From positions 186,001 through 250,000 of the forward strand of contig NZ_FMTT01000001.1 of the NCBI RefSeq assembly GCF_900100345.1: 64,000 nucleotides of DNA. The letters run 5' to 3'. The stretch is from Paenibacillus tianmuensis (GTDB lineage: Bacteria; Bacillota; Bacilli; Paenibacillales; NBRC-103111). Below the pieces are notes generated by a model. That model was not told the DNA's origin. It was given only the letters and a program-made list of their open reading frames with translations, and ran no database searches. This document shows, one piece after another, positions 1-8,825 of the stretch. How positions within the stretch are numbered: the stretch's first letter is position 1; every line of letters begins with the position of its first letter. Made by a program: the position numbers and the translations under genes.

Positions 1-1827
1 GCTGTCCTGAAGGGGCGGAGCCACTACTTGTGCCTGCGCAAATTTGAGCACAAAATGAATACGCTCGACTTTGAGCACGGCAAGGAAGACCGGATTACGG
101 CCGGGCAGATGCTGGTCTGGCTGGGAGAAACGAAGCATGGGGATGAAGAGGAGCTTCATTTCGCCAATAAAGGAAAACAATTCTGGCAATCGGTGGAAAG
201 CGATACGGATTCTTGTTTGAACCGCGCTTGCCCGTGGTTTAAAAGATGCTTCTATCACCGCGCCCGTCACGAGGCGAACACCGCAGATGTTATCATTACC
301 AACCACTCGCTGCTTTTCACCGATATGAAAGCGGAAAACCGGCTGCTGCCCGGATACAAGCATTTGGTTATCGACGAAGCTCATCACTTCGAGGAAGTGG
401 CCGGCAAGCATCTTGGGATCGAGCTGCACTATCACGGTTTGTCCAACACGCTCCTCTGGCTTTATAAAGATGCGCGTTCAGGACAATTGTCCAATCTGCG
501 TATTCGGCTGCAGCGGTTCGAGGACGAGCGGGCTCAAGGCTGGTGCATAATGATTGATCGCGTTGTCGAAAAGCTTCTGCAGTTGAAGGAAGAATGGGAT
601 CAACTGACGGAGCTGCTGTATCAGCTTTTGGCTTCGCGAAGCGACCAGTCCCAATCGGAAGGGAATGGCCTTGTCTACCGAGTCAAAAAAGATTCGCTGC
701 CTACGGGTTGGGATAATCTGGGAGTGCTTGAAGAGAACATGCAGCTTAACTTCGGGGAAGCTCTGAAGCCGCTCGATAAGCTGATCTCGGAGATCAAAGA
801 AGTGCAGGATGAATACGATGTCCAAAGCTTGATTACGGACCTCACCGGTACCGTCAAGGAGCTGTACAGGCACAGAGATTCGCTTCATTTTTTTATGACG
901 ATGCCGGATGCGAACTACGTCTATTGGCTTGAAGCCGGGACCTACAGCAGAAACCGGTCGCTCCAGCTGTTCTGCGTGCCGATTGACGTTAGCGAGATGC
1001 TAAAGCAGCATTTCTTCGGGCCGAAGGATAGTGTCATCCTTACTTCGGCTACGTTATCTGTCGGCAAATCGTTCGATTATACGTGCAACCAGCTGGGTTT
1101 GCGAGAAAACGGGGCGGACGGCAAACTGAAAACCGTTCAGCTTCCTTCGCCGTTTAATTACCGTGAGCAGGCGCTTGTTGCTATTCCCCGGGATTTTCCT
1201 ACGCTGCGCGGAGCCAGCGGCGAGAAGGAGTTCGTCGATCGGCTCGTGCCGTCGCTGGCCGAGGTGGCGCTGGAAACGAAAGGCCGGATGCTGGTATTGT
1301 TTACGTCCAATCGGATGCTGAAGCTGGTTCATGGCGCGTTGAAGGAGATGCTGAGCCCCTTCGGGATCGACGTGCTTGGCCAGGGTGTGGACAGCAGCAA
1401 CCGGAGCAAGCTGACCAGACTGTTTCAGAGCAGTCCGAATTGCGTTCTGCTGGGTACAAGCAGTTTTTGGGAAGGTGTCGATATTCCGGGGAATGCGCTT
1501 AGCTGTCTGGCCATCGTCAGGCTGCCGTTTCAACCGCCGAACCATCCGTTGATCGAAGCAAAGACGGAGATGATCAAGCAGCGAAACCAGAATCCGTTCA
1601 TGAAGCTGTCGGTTCCGCAGGCGGTTATCCGGTTCAAGCAGGGCTTTGGCAGGCTGGTGCGCACGGCTACGGATAAAGGCATCGTCATTATATACGATAC
1701 CCGGGTGATCGATACGAATTACGGCAAATATTTCTTGTATTCGCTGCCCGGCCCAAAAATCGAGCACATGAATTCGAACCAGCTCGTACCAAGAATAAAG
1801 CAGTGGATGGGTGAGAACCAAGCATGA
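1..1827 (+). CDS. dinG: DinG/XPD-family ATP-dependent DNA helicase (5' end outside window)
   Basis: Superfamily 2 iron-sulfur helicase, expected to unwind DNA 5' to 3' in repair. The reading frame is open from base 1 (first residues AVLKGRSHYLC), so the N-terminus and Walker A lie upstream. Four cysteines that can hold the 4Fe-4S cluster are at nt 31, 214, 229 and 247 (CLNRACPWFKRC). The DEAH box (VIDEAHHFEE) is at nt 373-384, a motif III-like LTSATLS near 1039-1059, and the C-terminal motifs GTSSFWEGVDIPG and FGRLVRT near 1456-1662. Bacillota DinG proteins often carry an N-terminal exonuclease domain; whether this one does cannot be seen. The stop overlaps the rex start (ATGA), so the two are probably co-transcribed. 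Family call is firm; DinG versus a YoaA-like paralogue is not separable here. Confidence 0.9.
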   Translation, partial: AVLKGRSHYLCLRKFEHKMNTLDFEHGKEDRITAGQMLVWLGETKHGDEEELHFANKGKQFWQSVESDTDSCLNRACPWFKRCFYHRARHEANTADVIITNHSLLFTDMKAENRLLPGYKHLVIDEAHHFEEVAGKHLGIELHYHGLSNTLLWLYKDARSGQLSNLRIRLQRFEDERAQGWCIMIDRVVEKLLQLKEEWDQLTELLYQLLASRSDQSQSEGNGLVYRVKKDSLPTGWDNLGVLEENMQLNFGEALKPLDKLISEIKEVQDEYDVQSLITDLTGTVKELYRHRDSLHFFMTMPDANYVYWLEAGTYSRNRSLQLFCVPIDVSEMLKQHFFGPKDSVILTSATLSVGKSFDYTCNQLGLRENGADGKLKTVQLPSPFNYREQALVAIPRDFPTLRGASGEKEFVDRLVPSLAEVALETKGRMLVLFTSNRMLKLVHGALKEMLSPFGIDVLGQGVDSSNRSKLTRLFQSSPNCVLLGTSSFWEGVDIPGNALSCLAIVRLPFQPPNHPLIEAKTEMIKQRNQNPFMKLSVPQAVIRFKQGFGRLVRTATDKGIVIIYDTRVIDTNYGKYFLYSLPGPKIEHMNSNQLVPRIKQWMGENQA

Positions 1828-2444
1828 AGACGATGAAAATTTCCGAGGCCGTCGTGCGCCGGCTTCCGGTGTACCTCCGGTTTTTAAACGAACTCAGCAA
1901 AAAGAACGTACAGACGGTGTCTTCTCAGGATCTGGGGCAAAAGCTGGACTTAAATCCGGCGCAAATCCGTAAAGACCTCGCTTATTTCGGGGAATTCGGA
2001 AAAAAGGGGATCGGCTACGACGTCGACTATTTGATCGAGAAAATCCGTCAAATTTTAAAGCTCGATAAAATTATCCCTGTGGCGCTGGTAGGGGCGGGGA
2101 ATTTGGGCCGCGCCTTATGCAATTATAATGCCTATTTGAAGGATAATATGAAAATTATCGCCGTATTCGATTCGCACGGCTCGAAGATCGGGGATACGAT
2201 CAACAATTTGAAGGTCAAGCCGACGGGCGAAATGAAGGCGATCATCCAAGAGCAAAAGGTACGCATCGGGATTATTACCGTTCCGGCGGCAGAAGCGCAG
2301 CATGTAGCCAATCAGTTTGTGGAGGCCGGTGTCGAGGCGATTTTGAATTTTGCTCCGATGATTATTAAAGTGCCTGCCGAAGTACGGGTGCATCATGCCG
2401 ATTTTACGACGGAGCTGCAAAGCTTGGCTTACTACTTGGATTAA
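1824..2444 (+). CDS. rex: Redox-sensing transcriptional repressor Rex
   Basis: 206 aa, the usual Rex length. The protein senses the NADH/NAD+ ratio and represses fermentation and respiration genes when NADH is low. The N-terminal winged helix is residues 1-80 (LSKKNVQTVSSQDLGQKL, then NPAQIRKDLAYFGEFGKKG, the hallmark Rex recognition segment). The Rossmann NAD(H) site VALVGAGNLGRAL is at residues 87-98, with FDSHGSKIG following the next strand. The ATG overlaps the dinG stop by four bases. A strong terminator follows at 2447-2497. A possible target in this window is the palindrome upstream of the alcohol dehydrogenase (52627-52646), though that site also fits a CRP/FNR protein. Very sure of identity. 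Confidence 0.97.
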   Translation: MKTMKISEAVVRRLPVYLRFLNELSKKNVQTVSSQDLGQKLDLNPAQIRKDLAYFGEFGKKGIGYDVDYLIEKIRQILKLDKIIPVALVGAGNLGRALCNYNAYLKDNMKIIAVFDSHGSKIGDTINNLKVKPTGEMKAIIQEQKVRIGIITVPAAEAQHVANQFVEAGVEAILNFAPMIIKVPAEVRVHHADFTTELQSLAYYLD

Positions 2445-2446
2445 CG

Positions 2447-2497
2447 AAAAAGGATAGAGCCTGACAGAACGTTGTTCTGAAGCTCTATCCTTTTTTT
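2447..2497. terminator. Bidirectional terminator between rex and pit
   Basis: Arms AAAGGATAGAGC and GCTCTATCCTTT enclose a smaller CAGAAC-GTT-GTTCTG hairpin. A T-run follows on the plus strand and an A-run precedes it, so it can serve both rex (+) and the phosphate transporter (-). Confidence 0.9.
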
Positions 2498-2535
2498 ACT
2501 TGCCGTATTGCCTGGGCATGTCCGTTCTTACGCAA

Positions 2536-3537
2536 TTACGCAACAAGTGCGAACATAATTTTATAAATAACAAAAGCAAGAACCATACTGATCGGAATGG
2601 TAATGACCCACGTCATGAGCATGCGGGTGACCGTTCCCCATTTCACATCGTGAAACCGCATCACGGAGCCCGTTCCGATGATGGAAGACGAGATGACATG
2701 CGTTGTCGATAACGGCATGCCGAGATGCGTAGATGTCTGAATCACGATAGACGAGTTCAAGTCCGAGGCAAAGCCGTTAATCGGTTCGATTTTGAGCAGC
2801 TTTTTGCTCATCGTCTTGATAATTCTCCAGCCGCCGATCGAGGTTCCAAGTCCCATAGCCGTCGCGGCCGATATCTTAACCCACATCGGCACATCCAAAT
2901 TATCCTGATACCCTAACGTGACGAGACCGAAGACGATGATCCCCATCGCTTTTTGTGCGTCGTTACCTCCGTGGGAGAAAGACAGCAGGCCTGCAGAGAG
3001 TACTTGGAAACTCTTGAAGGTACGATTCATCTTCGAGCGAGATTGGTTGCCGCTAACCAAGATAAGTTTGCGGATGATCCACATGATGACAAATCCCGTT
3101 GCGAAGGCGATAATTGGCGAAAAGACAAGAATCAGCACGATTTCTTTAAATCCGGACCAATTGAGCGCTCCGGCTCCCGCACCTGCAATGACCGCTCCGG
3201 CGAGAGAACCGATCAACGTATGGGAGGAAGACGAAGGAATACCATAGTACCAAGTCAGCAGGTTCCAGATAATGGCGGACAACAGCGCTGCAATAACGAT
3301 GTAGACGCCGTTGTCGATCGTAGCGGGATTGGCGACCTTGCCTCCGACCGTTTTGGCAACCTCCGAGGAAAAGACCGCACCGATGAAGTTCAGTATCGCG
3401 GCGTAAAATACGGCAAAACGGGGCGATAACGCCCGGGTTGAAATCGACGTAGCGATGGCATTGGCCGTATCGTGGAAACCGTTAATGAAATCGAAGAGGA
3501 GCGCCAAAGCTACGATGATAATGATAGTGGTTAACAT
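2536..3537 (-). CDS. pit: PiT-family inorganic phosphate transporter
   Basis: 333 aa integral membrane protein for low-affinity uptake of inorganic phosphate (as metal-phosphate), driven by a cation gradient. The two inverted PiT signature repeats are visible: INGFHDTANAIATSISTRAL near the N-terminus and SHGGNDAQKAMGII in the middle, with SSSHTLIGSLAGA and STTHVISSSIIG as the matching second motifs of each half. About ten hydrophobic segments can be seen. A clean AGGAGG (plus coordinates about 3542-3547) precedes the ATG. It lies 57 bases after a DUF47 gene on the same strand, the standard pairing in which the DUF47/PhoU-like protein tunes the transporter. Confidence 0.95.
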   Translation of the reverse strand: MLTTIIIIVALALLFDFINGFHDTANAIATSISTRALSPRFAVFYAAILNFIGAVFSSEVAKTVGGKVANPATIDNGVYIVIAALLSAIIWNLLTWYYGIPSSSSHTLIGSLAGAVIAGAGAGALNWSGFKEIVLILVFSPIIAFATGFVIMWIIRKLILVSGNQSRSKMNRTFKSFQVLSAGLLSFSHGGNDAQKAMGIIVFGLVTLGYQDNLDVPMWVKISAATAMGLGTSIGGWRIIKTMSKKLLKIEPINGFASDLNSSIVIQTSTHLGMPLSTTHVISSSIIGTGSVMRFHDVKWGTVTRMLMTWVITIPISMVLAFVIYKIMFALVA

Positions 3538-3594
3538 AGTTTCCTCCTAAGCATGCTGAGTCTTACCCATGTTCCGAATTGTAAGACGGTCCTG

Positions 3595-4215
3595 TTAAGA
3601 ATACCGCAGGACTACGCTATCCAAAATGTTGGCTACGTCTTCGCATGCGTCGGTCGTTTGCTCCAGGCGCTCATAGAGCTCTTTCAATTTAAAATCGTGA
3701 TAAGGATCTTTAGGGTGGGTGAAAATTTCGCGAATGCCTTCTCTCATGAGGCGGTCCGCTTCATTTTCCAAGCTGTTGATCTGCACGGTATGCTCAGTGA
3801 TTTGCATAAACTTTTTCTTGGATAGCAGCTTGAAAGCGTCCAAAATATGCTGACAGCTGGCAACGAGCACGGCGGAAAATTCTTTCATATATTTATCCGA
3901 TGCGGTTATGTTCAAGTAATCGAAACGGGCGATCGTGGCTTCGATCCCGTCGAGCACGTCATCCACTTTGGAGGCCAGCTCCAGAATATCTTCTCGGTCC
4001 AGCGGCGTGATGAACACTTTGTTCAATCCTTTGAAGATCTGGTGTGTGATTTGGTCTCCTTTGTTTTCAAGTTCTTTCAGCTGCGGATAAAACGTAGCCG
4101 GCGGCTCGCTACCCATGACGGCGTTCCGAAACATCTGCGCGGCATCAAGCGTATTTTCCGACGCTTTAATGAGCAGCAGCAGAAAATCGGTGTCATTCTT
4201 TTTTGTAAACAACAT
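3595..4215 (-). CDS. DUF47 family PhoU-like phosphate transport regulator
   Basis: 206 aa all-helical cytoplasmic protein of the DUF47/PhoU-like family (residues such as QLKELENKGDQITHQIF and LENEADRLMREGI are typical, with paired acidic helices that bind metal in PhoU). Its usual role is accessory control of the PiT transporter encoded just downstream. The longer frame begins with a TTG at 4233 that overlaps the ribosome binding site; the ATG at 4215 is preferred because GGGAGG ends 10 bases before it. The 274-base divergent gap to the next rightward gene holds its promoter; I could not define convincing PhoP boxes there. Confidence 0.9.
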   Translation of the reverse strand: MLFTKKNDTDFLLLLIKASENTLDAAQMFRNAVMGSEPPATFYPQLKELENKGDQITHQIFKGLNKVFITPLDREDILELASKVDDVLDGIEATIARFDYLNITASDKYMKEFSAVLVASCQHILDAFKLLSKKKFMQITEHTVQINSLENEADRLMREGIREIFTHPKDPYHDFKLKELYERLEQTTDACEDVANILDSVVLRYS

Positions 4216-4489
4216 ACAGTTTTGGCCTCCCAAGTAATTGAAGATTTACAAGAAAAAAAATTAAATAGCGAGAAATATGTAGAAAAAACGCGCCAATTCA
4301 CACAAAATTAAAAATAACATAATCAAACAACGGATTGCAATTCTTAGTTTATCCATTTAACAATATGTTCATGAATCTTTTACTATGTAAGCGAATTACC
4401 CTGGTGGGTATGGTCAGCTTGATTTTTGTCCTCCGCAGGGTGTACATTGAAAACGAGATTGTATTTGATATTGGGAGGGGTTGTGTCCG

Positions 4490-5788
4490 GTGAAGAAAAC
4501 AATAATCGAAAACGGAACGTTTCTAACGATGAATGAAGAGGCGCCAATGATCCAGGGGTGCATGGTCATTGAAGGAAATCGCATTACATATATCGGAGAA
4601 CAGGCGCCGCTTCCTGCTGGCTCATACGACGAGCGTATCGACGGCTCGGGCAAGCTGTTCATGCCGGGGCTCGTCAATACGCACGGGCATGCCGCGATGT
4701 CGCTGCTTCGCGGTTACGGCGACGATATGGCGCTTCAAGTCTGGTTACAGGAGAAAATGTGGCCGATGGAAGGCAAGTTCACAGCGCAGGATGTACGTGC
4801 AGGCACCCGTTTGTCCGTGCTGGAAATGCTGAAAGGCGGAACGACGACCTTCGTCGATATGTACGATCATATGAACGAAGTCGCGAATGTGGCGGTCGAG
4901 AGCGGTATCCGCGCCTGCCTGACGCGCGGCGTGATCGGGCTGTGTTCGCGGGAGGTACAGGACGCTAAGCTGGCCGAAGCGAGTGCTTTTGCAAAAGATT
5001 GGCACGGCCAAGCGGAAGGCCGCATCACGACCATGATGTCGCCGCATTCTCCTTACACCTGCCCACCGGATTATATTGAACGTATTGTGCAGGCGGCTCA
5101 CGATTTGAATTTGCCGATCCACACCCACATGTCAGAGACGGCCAGGGAAGTGCAGGAAAATGTCGATCAATACGGATTGCGTCCGGTAGCTCATTTGGAG
5201 AAGCTCGGCGTGTTTTCCCGTCCGACTCTCCTAGCTCATGGCGTACATCTGACGGACGAAGAGATTGAAGTGCTGAAGCGGTACGACGTGCGTATTTCGC
5301 ACAACCCCGGCAGCAACCTGAAGCTGGCTAGCGGCGTAGCACGCGTGCCGGAGCTGCTCAAAGCGGGCGTACTTGTGTCCTTGGGAACGGACGGAGCCGC
5401 CAGCAATAACAATCTGGACATGCTCGAAGAGGTACGACTGGCCGCCCTGATTCATAAAGGCGTATCCGGCGATCCGGTTGCGGTATCCGCTTCGGAGGCT
5501 TTGAAGCTTGGTACGCTCGACGGCGCCCGTTCGATCTGGCTAAACGACGTCGGAGCGCTTCAGCAAGGAATGAAGGCCGACTTTATCGCGCTTGATATCG
5601 ATCAGCCGCATTTTTACCCGCGGACGAATTTCATCTCGCACGTCGTATATTCCGCCGTATCCAAGGATGTGACGGACGTCTGCATCGACGGACGTTGGGT
5701 TGTCCGAAAAGGCGAATGCCTGACCATGGACGAAGAGAAGGTCAAATTCGAGGCGCAGCAAAGCTTCGAGCGATTGACGGCACTCTAA
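4490..5788 (+). CDS. mtaD: Amidohydrolase, 5-methylthioadenosine/S-adenosylhomocysteine deaminase type
   Basis: 432 aa metal-dependent amidohydrolase (ATZ/TRZ group). The likely reaction is deamination of 5'-methylthioadenosine and/or S-adenosylhomocysteine to the inosyl form, in methionine salvage. Visible metal-site motifs are VNTHGHAAMSLLRG (H65 and H67), HTHMSET, LAHGVHLTDEE and LGTDGAASNNNLDML. The GTG at 4490 is preferred over the TTG at 4481, because GGGAGGGG (4473-4480) abuts the TTG but sits 9 bases from the GTG. Related guanine or chlorohydrolase-like deaminases share this fold, so the exact substrate is inferred. Confidence 0.85.
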   Translation: MKKTIIENGTFLTMNEEAPMIQGCMVIEGNRITYIGEQAPLPAGSYDERIDGSGKLFMPGLVNTHGHAAMSLLRGYGDDMALQVWLQEKMWPMEGKFTAQDVRAGTRLSVLEMLKGGTTTFVDMYDHMNEVANVAVESGIRACLTRGVIGLCSREVQDAKLAEASAFAKDWHGQAEGRITTMMSPHSPYTCPPDYIERIVQAAHDLNLPIHTHMSETAREVQENVDQYGLRPVAHLEKLGVFSRPTLLAHGVHLTDEEIEVLKRYDVRISHNPGSNLKLASGVARVPELLKAGVLVSLGTDGAASNNNLDMLEEVRLAALIHKGVSGDPVAVSASEALKLGTLDGARSIWLNDVGALQQGMKADFIALDIDQPHFYPRTNFISHVVYSAVSKDVTDVCIDGRWVVRKGECLTMDEEKVKFEAQQSFERLTAL

Positions 5789-5824
5789 CCGTCTCAACAC
5801 GACCAGGCAGAAAGGAGGCCGACG

Positions 5825-6319
5825 GTGCGCAAAGCATGGAAAATCACGATCATTGCCGGGGCCGCGGCAGTTGTGATTGTGACCGGGATGAGCATGGCTT
5901 TTAATTCGATTATGGGTAAGGAATGGACAGAGCAGCGCGCTGCCATCCTTGCCGCTTACGAGAAGACGATATTGACCAAAGCTGTGAAGGTCGAGCGGTT
6001 CGTTGCAGAGAAGCCTTATACGGTCATCACCGGGGAAGATAAAATCGGCCAGCCGGTGTACGTATGGATAGGTCAGGACGAGATGCATACGGAAATGGGC
6101 AGTGCGGGAATCGATGCGGCGCAGGCCGAAGCGAAAGTGAGAGCGACGCATCCGGAAGCGAAGGTGCTTCGGACGACTCCGGGAATCCGCAGCGGCCAGT
6201 TGGTCTGGGAGGTATTCTATAAGCTGCAGCCGGAGGGCAAGGTGGAACAGCATTTTTACGATTACTACACTTTTAAAGAAGGTCAAGCGATCGATACGTT
6301 GCGCTTGACCATTCAATAG
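5825..6319 (+). CDS. ypmB: YpmB-like membrane-anchored protein (DUF5590/PepSY-like)
   Basis: 164 aa with one N-terminal membrane helix (residues 7-28) and an extracytoplasmic domain with PepSY-like repeats (AYEKTILTKAVKVERF, IDAAQAEAKVRATHPEAKV, LVWEVFYKLQPEGK). Length and architecture match YpmB of Bacillus, which lies near dinG there, so gene order supports the call. GTG start with AAGGAGG at 5812-5818. Molecular function is unknown; such domains are often tied to cell-wall enzymes or protease inhibition, which is only a family-level hint. Confidence 0.75.
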   Translation: MRKAWKITIIAGAAAVVIVTGMSMAFNSIMGKEWTEQRAAILAAYEKTILTKAVKVERFVAEKPYTVITGEDKIGQPVYVWIGQDEMHTEMGSAGIDAAQAEAKVRATHPEAKVLRTTPGIRSGQLVWEVFYKLQPEGKVEQHFYDYYTFKEGQAIDTLRLTIQ

Positions 6320-6348
6320 CGCAAACCGGCGATCAAACGCTGAAGCAC

Positions 6349-6394
6349 GCCGCGGGAAACGCCGAATGAAGAGGCATTTTCCGCGGCTGTTTTT
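6349..6394 (+). terminator. Probable intrinsic terminator after the ypmB-like gene
   Basis: Arms GCCGCGGGAAA (6349-6359) and TTTTCCGCGGC (6377-6387) pair with one mismatch and are followed by TGTTTTT. Confidence 0.65.
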
Positions 6395-6464
6395 ATCGCA
6401 AACTTGCAAGCGGAGTTCCAACGGGCTTTGCGGCTGTGCGCGCCTTTCATTCAATTGCCACACA

Positions 6465-6494
6465 TTGCATCCACATTCGTATATACGATATGAT
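6465..6494 (+). promoter_or_regulatory. Candidate sigma-A promoter
   Basis: TTGCAT (6465-6470), an 18-base spacer and TATGAT (6489-6494) lie about 90 bases upstream of the unknown membrane gene at 6583, right after a terminator. Placement is sensible; the match is moderate. Confidence 0.45.
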
Positions 6495-6582
6495 ATACTA
6501 TCAGTATGGCTAAAACGTATAGATGGGAAACTTCGTCGGAAGCTTTTTCACATGAATTTATAGAAAGGGGGACGTATAGCTG

Positions 6583-7116
6583 ATGAATATGAAGTTACGT
6601 CTCTTGCCTGTCGTATTGAGTGTTCTTGTGTCGGCAACGCTGCTGTTCGGCGGTTATTTTGCTTACCGGACATTGGCGATGGAAAGTCCGCTGCAGAAGG
6701 TCGTCTCCGGCATTTCCGGGGTTGAGCTGGTTTCTATGGACTTAAGCGGGCCGGATGCCCGGATGGAATTGAAACTCGCACCGGGTACGAGCCTGCGTGA
6801 AGTATATAGCAAGATCCAAACCGATGGTCGTTCGACGCTTGGCGCCAAGGAATTGAAGCTCAAAGTCGTGAACGATCCGTCACCGAAGTTGGAGCAATGG
6901 TGGTCTTCCGCTTTGTTCGAGGTGGCTCAGGCCATGGAAACGAAGCAGTATGCGCAAATCCCTAAAACGCTGCAGGCTCAGGGCGGCGACGGGATTAAAG
7001 CGTCCACCGAGATGGACGATAAATATGTGTACGTCACGCTATCGGACGGCACGGCAAGCAAGTATGTCATGCTGCCGAGAACGCCTGCCAAATTGGGGGT
7101 GTGGCCGAATGAGTAA
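6583..7116 (+). CDS. Unknown single-pass membrane protein paired with an FtsH-like protease
   Basis: 177 aa; I do not recognise a named family. One membrane segment or uncleaved signal is at residues 8-30 (LLPVVLSVLVSATLLFGGYF), followed by an outside domain of about 145 residues with alternating strands (GVELVSMDLSGPDARMELKLAP, KYVYVTLSDGTASKYVMLPR). A GGGGGA ribosome site lies before the ATG. The last 8 bases overlap the start of the protease gene, so translation of the two is probably coupled. The context suggests a membrane partner or adaptor of the protease that lacks its own outside domain; this is inference from the overlap only. Confidence 0.8.
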   Translation: MNMKLRLLPVVLSVLVSATLLFGGYFAYRTLAMESPLQKVVSGISGVELVSMDLSGPDARMELKLAPGTSLREVYSKIQTDGRSTLGAKELKLKVVNDPSPKLEQWWSSALFEVAQAMETKQYAQIPKTLQAQGGDGIKASTEMDDKYVYVTLSDGTASKYVMLPRTPAKLGVWPNE

Positions 7117-8608
7117 GTACGGTAAAGAGATTTTGCTCGGCTTTATCCCTGTTCTTGTTATTTTCCTGCTTTATATCGGAGTTAATCTGTTTCCTATCGT
7201 ATTTATGGCCGCGATTTTGGGTACCTTTTTGTATATGGCCCGCGCCCGCGGAGGGCTGAACGTAGGCTCGGAGCGCAAAGCGCGCGGCAAAACGCCGGGA
7301 TTTCTGACGTTCGACGATATCGGCGGACAGGATCGGGCAAAGGGCGAGCTGAAAGAGGCGCTTGATTTTCTGATCCGTTATGAGGATATTAAAAAGCTCG
7401 GCATTCGTCCATTGAAGGGCATTCTGCTGACGGGTCCTCCGGGAACCGGCAAAACGTTGATGGCGAAGGCTGCCGCGCATTACACGAACTCCGTGTTTCT
7501 GGCGGCATCCGGCAGTGAGTTCGTTGAAATGTATGTCGGTGTCGGGGCGAGCCGTATCCGCGACTTGTTCAAGGAAGCCCGCTCGCGCGCCGCGAAGGAG
7601 AATAAGGAGAGCGCCATTGTATTTATCGATGAGATTGACGTGATCGGCGGCAAACGGGACGGCGGTCAGCATCGGGAGTATGACCAGACGCTGAACCAGC
7701 TGCTCACCGAGATGGACGGGATTCATACGAGCGAAACGCCCCGCGTACTGATCGTTGCGGCCACGAACCGCAAGGAAATGCTGGACGGCGCGCTGCTGCG
7801 TCCGGGACGGTTCGACCGTCATATCGAAGTCGATTTGCCGGACAAGAAGGGCCGGCTGCACATCTTGAACATTCATGCCAAAAACAAGCCGTTGGCCGAC
7901 GGGGTTGACCTGGACGCCATCGCGCGGGAAACGTTCCATTTCTCCGGCGCGCAGCTGGAAAGCGTGATGAACGAAGCGGCGATTTATGCCATGCGGGACG
8001 AATTGGATGTGATCAAACAACAGCACTTGTCGCTGGCGGTCGATAAAGTCATGCTCGGTGAGAAGACGGACCGCGAAGCGAATAAAGAAGAGCGGGAACG
8101 CGTTGCGCTCCATGAGCTTGGACATGCTATCGCAGCGGAACTGGTGAGGCCGGGCTCGGTCTCTCAAGTTTCGCTCAGCCCTCGCGGGAAAGCGCTCGGT
8201 TTTGTGCGTCATAATCCGCAGCAGGACCAGTATTTGTACACGAAAGCGGAGATTGAGCAGCAAATTATGATTGCGCTCGGCGGAGCCGTGGCGGAGGAAA
8301 TGTTCTACGGCGGACGTAGCACCGGCTCGCGCAACGATTTCGAGCAGGCGCTGAATATGGTGCGTACGATGATGGATTCGGGGCTTACAAGGCTCGGCAT
8401 CATGGACCGCGAGATGGTCACGAAGCAGGAGCTGATGAAGGAAAATACCGCGATTTTAGAAGAGTTGACGGAAGCGACCCGGCACATGCTGGAAAGCCAC
8501 AGAACCGTATTCGAACAATCGCTTGACATTTTGATTGCCGAAGAAGTGCTTTCCGGAGACCAGTTCCGCGAGCTCCTCAAGCAATCGTCGCAAGCTCAAA
8601 TTGCCTGA
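7109..8608 (+). CDS. FtsH-like membrane AAA+ zinc metalloprotease, shortened N-terminal region
   Basis: 499 aa. An ATP-driven protease of the FtsH/M41 family: Walker A GPPGTGKT (109-116), pore loop MYVGVGASRIRDLF, Walker B FIDEID (D174/E175), an arginine-finger region RPGRFDRH, and the zinc motif HELGH (335-339) with a downstream acidic ligand region RNDFEQAL. Classical FtsH is 600-650 aa with an extracytoplasmic domain between two membrane helices. Here two helices lie almost back to back (residues 8-24 and 27-44) and that domain is missing. The true start is the ATG at 7109; the open frame from 6950 overlaps the upstream gene. It is probably a paralogue, not the housekeeping FtsH. Substrates are unknown. 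Confidence 0.88.
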   Translation: MSKYGKEILLGFIPVLVIFLLYIGVNLFPIVFMAAILGTFLYMARARGGLNVGSERKARGKTPGFLTFDDIGGQDRAKGELKEALDFLIRYEDIKKLGIRPLKGILLTGPPGTGKTLMAKAAAHYTNSVFLAASGSEFVEMYVGVGASRIRDLFKEARSRAAKENKESAIVFIDEIDVIGGKRDGGQHREYDQTLNQLLTEMDGIHTSETPRVLIVAATNRKEMLDGALLRPGRFDRHIEVDLPDKKGRLHILNIHAKNKPLADGVDLDAIARETFHFSGAQLESVMNEAAIYAMRDELDVIKQQHLSLAVDKVMLGEKTDREANKEERERVALHELGHAIAAELVRPGSVSQVSLSPRGKALGFVRHNPQQDQYLYTKAEIEQQIMIALGGAVAEEMFYGGRSTGSRNDFEQALNMVRTMMDSGLTRLGIMDREMVTKQELMKENTAILEELTEATRHMLESHRTVFEQSLDILIAEEVLSGDQFRELLKQSSQAQIA

Positions 8609-8627
8609 AAATCATGGAGAACCGAAG

Positions 8628-8654
8628 CCGAAGGCGACTAGCCTTCGGTTTTTT
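8628..8654 (+). terminator. Intrinsic terminator after the FtsH-like gene
   Basis: CCGAAGGC, a 5-base loop, GCCTTCGG, then TTTTTT. Confidence 0.9.
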
Positions 8655-8757
8655 CGTATTTTCTCGCGAATTCTACGAAATTTGCCGAACGTGCAACTTT
8701 TTTGATAGAATTTAGTCTAATATATTGGTAGTTTTCGCCACGGTATTCTTTTTGTCG

Positions 8758-8786
8758 GCTGGAAGCTGAAGTCACTTCCAGCTTTC
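8758..8786 (+). promoter_or_regulatory. Hairpin in the leader of the amidase gene
   Basis: GCTGGAAG (8758-8765) and GCTGGAAG's complement CTTCCAGC (8775-8782) form an 8-bp stem 40 bases before the amidase ATG, followed by only TTTC. It could be a weak attenuator or an mRNA-stabilising element; nothing else was seen in the 217-base gap beyond an AT-rich promoter-like stretch. Confidence 0.4.
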
Positions 8787-8825
8787 TACATAAAGCAAAA
8801 AAATTACAAGATTTAGAGGTGCAAA

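Noticed and set aside
4216-4489. PhoP-box search upstream of the phosphate transport genes
   Set aside because: Scattered TTAACA-like hexamers, but no correctly spaced direct repeats.
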